Shown: positions 4,653 to 7,796 of the stretch, piece after piece
How the letters are laid out: each line of letters starts with the position of its first letter
Numbering within the stretch: the stretch's first letter is position 1
Source: a bacterium
GTDB lineage: Bacteria > Patescibacteriota > Patescibacteriia > CAIQCM01
DNA: 7,796 bases
Assembly (NCBI GenBank): GCA_023246535.1
Contig: JAHFIF010000014.1
Coordinates: 8,866 to 16,661 of the forward strand
Direction: 5' to 3'
Program-made: the position numbers and the translations under genes
Notes under the pieces: generated by a model
The model's database searches: none
Seen by the model: only the letters and a program-made list of their open reading frames with translations
Told to the model about the DNA's origin: nothing

Positions 4653-4665
4653 ACCCGACCCACCA
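4646..4665 (+). repeat. Duplicated 3' end of tRNA-Lys, with CCA
   Basis: GATCCCCACCCGACCCA (4646-4662) is an exact 17-base copy of the tRNA-Lys 3' end (4512-4528), covering the end of the T-loop, the T-stem 3' strand, the acceptor 3' strand and the discriminator. Here it is followed by CCA (4663-4665), which the tRNA gene itself lacks. Beyond it the terminator-forming sequence is also similar to that behind the tRNA. The layout resembles the direct repeats left by insertion at a tRNA 3' end, but the enclosed DNA is far too short to encode an integrase. Confidence 0.75.
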
Positions 4666-4695
4666 AAAAGAACTGACTTGCGTCAGTTCTTTTTG
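4664..4695 (+). terminator. Second tRNA-type terminator (copy)
   Basis: A perfect 14-bp stem holds AAAAAGAACTGAC (4665-4677) and GTCAGTTCTTTTT (4682-4694) around loop TTGC, closed by C4664-G4695. It differs from the tRNA-Lys terminator mainly by one inserted C in the left arm, one G in the right arm, and the loop. With no gene directly upstream it appears to be a duplicate. Confidence 0.8.
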
Positions 4696-4720
4696 CATTT
4701 TCAGCCTTTTTTCTTTTTTA

Positions 4721-4729
4721 TGCTATAAT
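4721..4729 (+). promoter_or_regulatory. Consensus extended -10 promoter
   Basis: TGC-TATAAT is a perfect extended -10 element (TGn-TATAAT). No good -35 lies 17 bases upstream, which an extended -10 does not need. The expected start is near 4736, giving a leader of about 24 bases to the ATG at 4760. The leader contains no Shine-Dalgarno sequence. Confidence 0.75.
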
Positions 4730-4759
4730 TAATTATCATCATTTTCCAACTCGCACCTT

Positions 4760-5452
4760 ATGCCCAGCACCTTGCCGAAGAAATACGTTCGTAAAACTGC
4801 AAAACCGGCGGCGGTCGAGCCGGCGGGCGCGGTTTTGCCCGCGGCCGAACGGTCGCATCACGGTCTGGCGGCGGTCACGATCATTCTCTTGTTTTTGACC
4901 GTCGGCTGTTTGGCCGCAGCCACGCTCATTTCGACCAAAATGAAAACGGTGCAAATTTATGCGCAGACTCTGGCCGCTCAGCTCGGCGAAGCGCAGCAGC
5001 GCAACAGCGACCTGACCGATCAGTTGACCACTATCAAGACGTTGCAAGACCTTGCGAAAAGAGTGGCGTTGCCGACCTCAACGCCGGCGCCGGCGAACGT
5101 TGCTTGGGACACTTATGCCTCGCCGAACATCTCGCTGCAATACCCCGACGGCTATACCGTGACCAAAGCGACCTCAGCCTTTCCGGCGCTGACTATTAAA
5201 AGCCAGCAAGGACGGATCGAGATCTTCCGCATGAAGGATTTTCCCGGCGGCGACCGACCGTTCGGTTTTGAGGATGCGAACGTAACGCAGGCCGATCTTG
5301 ATAATTATATTCCGAAAGAGTTTAAAACGGCGCCGAACCCGGCCGATCCGAAGGTTGCGCCTTATAACGTCTGGGTATACTACGGAACCGGCGATACGGC
5401 GACCAAGGCGCTGCTCGATCAGGCGGCGGCGACGATCAAAGTGGTAAAATAA
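4760..5452 (+). CDS. Single-pass membrane protein with extracytoplasmic domain
   Basis: I do not recognise a named family. The 230-aa protein starts with a basic, Pro/Ala-rich cytoplasmic segment (residues 1-34). One hydrophobic helix follows (about 35-58, GLAAVTIILLFLTVGCLAAA), then a helix likely to form a coiled coil (60-100; AQTLAAQLGEAQQRNSDLTD). A Pro/Thr-rich linker (104-113) leads to a C-terminal domain with alternating strands (115-230; ISLQYPDGYTV, LTIKSQQGRIEIFRM, YNVWVYYGTGD). The positive N-terminus suggests the C-terminal domain faces outward (type II orientation). The YPDGYTV region resembles small surface domains seen in CPR and Gram-positive proteins, but I cannot name it with confidence. 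Cys50 lies mid-helix and does not fit a lipobox. The gene has its own promoter and a hairpin after it, so it is likely transcribed alone. Confidence 0.85.
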   Translation: MPSTLPKKYVRKTAKPAAVEPAGAVLPAAERSHHGLAAVTIILLFLTVGCLAAATLISTKMKTVQIYAQTLAAQLGEAQQRNSDLTDQLTTIKTLQDLAKRVALPTSTPAPANVAWDTYASPNISLQYPDGYTVTKATSAFPALTIKSQQGRIEIFRMKDFPGGDRPFGFEDANVTQADLDNYIPKEFKTAPNPADPKVAPYNVWVYYGTGDTATKALLDQAAATIKVVK

Positions 5453-5474
5453 AGAGACATAAAACAGGTTATTC

Positions 5475-5511
5475 AAGCGCTAAACCCCGCAAAATGCGGG
5501 GTTTAGCGCTT
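5475..5511. terminator. Perfect 17-bp hairpin, probable terminator lacking a T-tract
   Basis: AAGCGCTAAACCCCGCA (5475-5491) and its exact complement (5495-5511) enclose an AAA loop. The stem contains a GC core with flanking A and T runs like other terminators here, but AACGGCGG follows, not a T-run. It separates the membrane protein gene from typA. It could be a terminator, an mRNA 3' stabiliser or an RNase III substrate. Confidence 0.6.
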
Positions 5512-5528
5512 AACGGCGGCGGGTGATT

Positions 5529-5557
5529 TTGACATAAAGGCTAAGCTGTGCTATTCT
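5529..5557 (+). promoter_or_regulatory. typA promoter (TTGACA-17-TATTCT, extended -10)
   Basis: A perfect -35 TTGACA (5529-5534), a 17-base spacer and TATTCT (5552-5557), preceded by TGC as an extended -10. This is the closest match to a sigma-70-type promoter in the window and predicts strong constitutive expression, with a transcript start near 5564 and a leader of about 35 bases. Confidence 0.8.
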
Positions 5558-5573
5558 AAGGCATAACTTGCTG

Positions 5574-5593
5574 ATCCCGCTTCGCGGGATTTT
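5574..5593 (+). promoter_or_regulatory. Terminator-like hairpin in the typA leader
   Basis: ATCCCGC-TTC-GCGGGAT (5574-5590) is a perfect 7-bp stem followed by TTTAGTTT and then the ATG at 5599. It occupies most of the short leader where a ribosome binding site would be. It could attenuate transcription, affect initiation or protect the 5' end. No Shine-Dalgarno sequence is present. Confidence 0.55.
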
Positions 5594-5598
5594 AGTTT

Positions 5599-7401
5599 AT
5601 GAAAATACGCAATATCGCAATTATCGCCCACGTCGACCACGGCAAGACCACTCTTGTCGATGCGCTTTTAAAGCAGTCGGCCGACTTTAAGATAAAAAAG
5701 GACGACACCAACGATCTGATCATGGATTCGAACGAATTGGAGCGCGAGCGCGGCATCACCATTTTCTCCAAGAACGTCGCCATCCATTACAGCGATTTTA
5801 AGATCAATATTGTCGATACGCCGGGCCACGCCGACTTCGGCGGGGAAGTGGAGCGCATCATGCGCATGGTTGACGGCGTCTTACTTTTGGTCGACGCCAA
5901 AGAAGGCCCGATGCCGCAGACCAAGTTCGTCTTGAAAAAGGCGATCGCCGCCGGGCACAAGATCATCGTTGTCATCAACAAGATCGACAAGCCGGATGCG
6001 CGCATCAATTGGGTCGTCGACAAGACCTTCGACCTCTTCGTGTCCTTGGGCGCTTCCGACGAGCAAACCGATTTCCCGATCATCTACGCTTCCGCCAAAC
6101 AGGGCAAGGCGGGCATGGCGCCGGATCTGACGCTCATGACCGACGTTAAGCCGGTTTTTGACACGATTTTGAAATCGATCCCTGCACCGAAATTGCCGGA
6201 CGTCAAATTGCAGTATTTGGCCGTTTCGCTCGCTTACGACAACTATATCGGCAAGATCGCCATCGGCCGCCTGTATGCCGGTTCCATGAAAAAGGGACAG
6301 GACGTGCTGCACGTGCGCCGCGACGGCTCGACCGCCAAGGTGCGCCTCACTTCCGTCATGACCTACGACGGCTTGGGCCGCGTTGAAACCGAATCGGCCG
6401 AACCGGGCGACATCATCGCGCTCGCCGGCATCGCCGACATTTCGATCGGCGAATCGATCACCGACATTGAAGCGCCGACCCCGCTGCCGACGATCGCCAT
6501 TGAAGAACCGACGGTCAAAATGACCTTTGGCGTGAACACCTCGCCGTTTTCTGGCAAAGAAGGGCAGTACACGACCTCCCGCAACATCAAGGATCGTTTG
6601 GAGCGCGAGCTGCAAACCGATGTGGCGCTAAAAGTGGCGCCCGGCGATTCGGCCGACCACTTTGTCGTTTCCGGCCGCGGCGAATTGCATCTCGCCATCC
6701 TCATCGAAAAAATGCGTCGCGAAGGTTTTGAATTGCAAGTTTCGCGCCCGCAGGTGATCTTGAAGGAAGTTAACGGCGTCACGATGGAGCCGATCGAACA
6801 GGTCTTCATCGAGGTTCCCGAAAACTCCGCCGGTTCCGTCATCGAAAAGATGGGCAAGCGCCGCGGCGACATGAAAGACATGAAGGTTGAACACGGCACG
6901 ACCTATTTGGAATTCACCATTCCGACCCGCGGACTGATCGGTTACCGCAACGAATTTTTGGCCGACACCAAGGGTTTGGGCATCATCAACTCGCTGTTCA
7001 TGGGCTATGAACCGGTGCGCGGCGAATTCTCCGGCATTGCGCACGGCTCGCTCGTCGCCTTCGAGGCCGGCACGTCGATCACCTACGGCATGGTGGCGGC
7101 GCAAGAGCGCGGCACGCTGTTCATCGGCCCCGGCGTCGAGGTCTATGCCGGCATGGTCGTCGGGCAGAACGCCAAGCCCGAGGACATCGAGGTGAACGTC
7201 TGCAAAGAAAAACGCCTTTCGAACATGCGCTCCAAGGGCGACGGCGGCCAGGAAAAATTGGACACGCCGCGCACCATGGAATTGGAGGACGCGCTTGAAT
7301 ACATCGGCGACGACGAACTGGTCGAAGCCACGCCCAAGTCGATCCGCATCCGCAAAGCCATTTTGGATCACTTGGAAAGAAAGCGTGCCAATAAGACATA
7401 A
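5599..7401 (+). CDS. typA: Translational GTPase TypA/BipA
   Basis: TypA (BipA) is a ribosome-binding GTPase related to EF-G that aids 50S assembly and adaptation to cold and stress. The 600-aa protein matches the usual length (607 in E. coli). G-domain motifs are complete: G1 AHVDHGKTT (10-18), G2 RERGIT (49-54), G3 DTPGHADFGGEVER (73-86), G4 NKID (127-130) and G5 ASAK (164-167). A beta-barrel domain II follows (from about 200), then EF-G III-like (about 305-390, with SGRGELHLAILIEKMRREGF) and V-like (about 393-475, EPIEQVFIEVPE) domains. The TypA-specific C-terminal domain includes NMRSKGDGG and the hallmark LEDALEYIGDDELVEATPKS. The NKID, GRGELHL and C-terminal blocks separate it from EF-G, EF-4 (LepA) and TetM. 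It has its own promoter, leader hairpin and terminator, so it is a single-gene unit. No truncation or missing motif is seen. Confidence 0.97.
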   Translation: MKIRNIAIIAHVDHGKTTLVDALLKQSADFKIKKDDTNDLIMDSNELERERGITIFSKNVAIHYSDFKINIVDTPGHADFGGEVERIMRMVDGVLLLVDAKEGPMPQTKFVLKKAIAAGHKIIVVINKIDKPDARINWVVDKTFDLFVSLGASDEQTDFPIIYASAKQGKAGMAPDLTLMTDVKPVFDTILKSIPAPKLPDVKLQYLAVSLAYDNYIGKIAIGRLYAGSMKKGQDVLHVRRDGSTAKVRLTSVMTYDGLGRVETESAEPGDIIALAGIADISIGESITDIEAPTPLPTIAIEEPTVKMTFGVNTSPFSGKEGQYTTSRNIKDRLERELQTDVALKVAPGDSADHFVVSGRGELHLAILIEKMRREGFELQVSRPQVILKEVNGVTMEPIEQVFIEVPENSAGSVIEKMGKRRGDMKDMKVEHGTTYLEFTIPTRGLIGYRNEFLADTKGLGIINSLFMGYEPVRGEFSGIAHGSLVAFEAGTSITYGMVAAQERGTLFIGPGVEVYAGMVVGQNAKPEDIEVNVCKEKRLSNMRSKGDGGQEKLDTPRTMELEDALEYIGDDELVEATPKSIRIRKAILDHLERKRANKT

Positions 7402-7408
7402 TCTTGCC

Positions 7409-7438
7409 AAAAGACACCGCCAATGTGGTGTCTTTTTG
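7409..7438 (+). terminator. Intrinsic terminator of typA
   Basis: AAAAGACACC (7409-7418) and GGTGTCTTTT (7427-7436) form a perfect 10-bp stem around an 8-base loop, which can extend inward by a G-T and a C-G pair. A T-run follows. It begins 8 bases after the typA stop. Confidence 0.9.
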
Positions 7439-7489
7439 TTATATCCGGCCGTTTGTCCCGCGCCGCATCTTTTCATTTTTGTCGCGGGA

Positions 7490-7518
7490 TTGACATGCGG
7501 GCGTGTTTTTGTTAGAAA
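7490..7518 (+). promoter_or_regulatory. Promoter of the right-edge gene, with upstream inverted repeat
   Basis: TTGACA (7490-7495) is followed 17 bases later by TAGAAA (7513-7518), a weak -10 with four consensus bases. The transcript would start near 7525, about 20 bases before the ATG. Directly upstream of the -35, TCCCGCG (7456-7462) and CGCGGGA (7483-7489) form an inverted repeat with a 20-base gap, a possible operator. A TATAAG at 7529-7534 overlaps the ribosome binding site, so I do not use it as the -10. Confidence 0.5.
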
Positions 7519-7531
7519 GAGTTGCTTGTAT

Positions 7532-7538
7532 AAGGAGG
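7532..7538 (+). promoter_or_regulatory. Strong Shine-Dalgarno sequence
   Basis: AAGGAGG ends 6 bases before the ATG at 7545, which is the ideal sequence and spacing. It fixes the start of the last gene. None of the other starts seen in this window has a comparable site. Confidence 0.9.
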
Positions 7539-7544
7539 TTTCAA

Positions 7545-7796
7545 ATGCACTACGGCAAGGTCTTTGAAGCCGGCTTGATCAGGGACCTCGGGGAGGTCTT
7601 TCATTATCAAGTCGCGCCCAGCAACGTCCAAACGGACCAGGAAGAAAAAATTGATTGCACGGTCGCGGGCCGCTCGCTGCCGTTGATGATGGAAGTTCAG
7701 GTCACGGAACAAAGCGACGACGGCGACAAGCTGACGACGTTTTTGCGCCGCGCTTGGTTTCGGGACACCGACGCGCCGCGGCTTTACGTGGTCGTG
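7545..7796 (+). CDS. Unrecognised protein, 3' end cut by window edge; possible nuclease-like fold
   Basis: Eighty-four residues are visible, beginning MHYGKVFEAGLIRDLGEVFH, with no stop before the window ends. The frame is supported by the ideal ribosome binding site and by codon use like that of its neighbours. Residues 17-28 (EVFHYQVAPSNV) and 34-54 (EKIDCTVAG, LPLMMEVQVTEQ) alternate strand-like segments. A charged helix-like segment with several arginines follows (DKLTTFLRRAWFRD, 61-74), then a strand (RLYVVV, 79-84). An Asp (D37) in a strand, then Glu-Val-Gln (E50 to Q52) in the next strand, recalls the D...E-x-K/Q core of PD-(D/E)xK nucleases. That is a weak resemblance on a partial sequence. 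No signal peptide or membrane helix is seen. The function is not known. Confidence 0.7.
   Translation, partial: MHYGKVFEAGLIRDLGEVFHYQVAPSNVQTDQEEKIDCTVAGRSLPLMMEVQVTEQSDDGDKLTTFLRRAWFRDTDAPRLYVVV

Noticed and set aside
4456..4662. A prophage or integrative element bounded by att sites at tRNA-Lys.
   Set aside because: The repeats are only 134 bases apart and enclose no integrase or any reading frame; a minimal element or scar is the most that can be said.
4441..4698. An 85-codon open frame on the minus strand across tRNA-Lys.
   Set aside because: It overlaps a clear tRNA, two terminators and the palindromic element, and is explained by their sequence.
4895..4912. A lipoprotein signal (TVGC) in the 230-aa membrane protein.
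   Set aside because: The cysteine lies in the middle of the hydrophobic helix about 50 residues from the start and the -3 position is Thr, so it does not fit a lipobox.
7526..7534. TATAAG as the -10 box of the right-edge gene.
   Set aside because: It overlaps the Shine-Dalgarno sequence and would give a message lacking it; TTGACA with TAGAAA at 17 bases fits better.
1..7796. None of the eight visible stop codons is TGA, which could hint at UGA recoding as in Gracilibacteria or Absconditabacteria.
   Set aside because: L32, NusB, RNase III, PilT and TypA are read at full family length without a single in-frame TGA, whereas recoded genomes use TGA freely as Gly. The sample of stops is small.
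1..7796. A CRISPR array or direct-repeat cluster.
   Set aside because: No regularly spaced repeats of 20-40 bases are present; the only tandem repeats are the short CTAAT units before rnc.

Overview
The window looks like a chromosomal segment of a Candidate Phyla Radiation (Patescibacteria, probably Parcubacteria-like) bacterium. The evidence is indirect. It has the rpmF-nusB-rnc housekeeping order, an L32 with four zinc-type cysteines, a PilT retraction ATPase, two tRNA genes that do not encode CCA, compact spacing, a perfect or near-perfect hairpin terminator after most genes, and near absence of Shine-Dalgarno sequences with several -10 boxes almost touching the start codon. No taxonomic marker was compared with a database, so this placement is an inference. 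The standard genetic code fits: full-length families are read without internal UGA.

Layout. Positions 3-1052 hold the 3' part of an unrecognised acidic, coiled-coil-rich protein that enters from the left edge. It converges with a small leaderless 59-aa gene on the minus strand (1097-1276), and the two share a bidirectional terminator. Next comes a plus-strand translation and RNA-processing block: rpmF (L32), nusB and rnc (RNase III). A long imperfect inverted repeat of short ATTAG-like units lies between nusB and rnc. After a 12-bp-stem terminator, pilT has its own promoter and an essentially leaderless start.

Positions 4102-4759 have no protein gene but are the most unusual part. They contain tRNA-Arg(UCG), a roughly 170-nt stretch that folds on paper into a hairpin plus a four-way junction (candidate structured RNA), and tRNA-Lys(CUU) with its terminator. 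These are followed by a GC-rich palindromic element and a second copy of the tRNA-Lys 3' end, which carries CCA and has its own related terminator. It looks as if the tRNA tail plus terminator was duplicated around an inserted element.

Positions 4760-5452 encode a single-pass membrane protein with an extracytoplasmic domain. Positions 5599-7401 encode the ribosome-associated GTPase TypA/BipA, with a textbook promoter and a terminator-like hairpin in its leader. The right edge (7545-7796) cuts an unrecognised gene, which is the only one here with a strong Shine-Dalgarno sequence.

The genes mostly serve ribosome production and function (L32, NusB for rRNA antitermination, RNase III for rRNA processing, TypA for ribosome assembly or stress, two tRNAs), with one type IV pilus component. 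Apart from the likely rpmF-nusB-rnc group they appear to be separate short transcription units.
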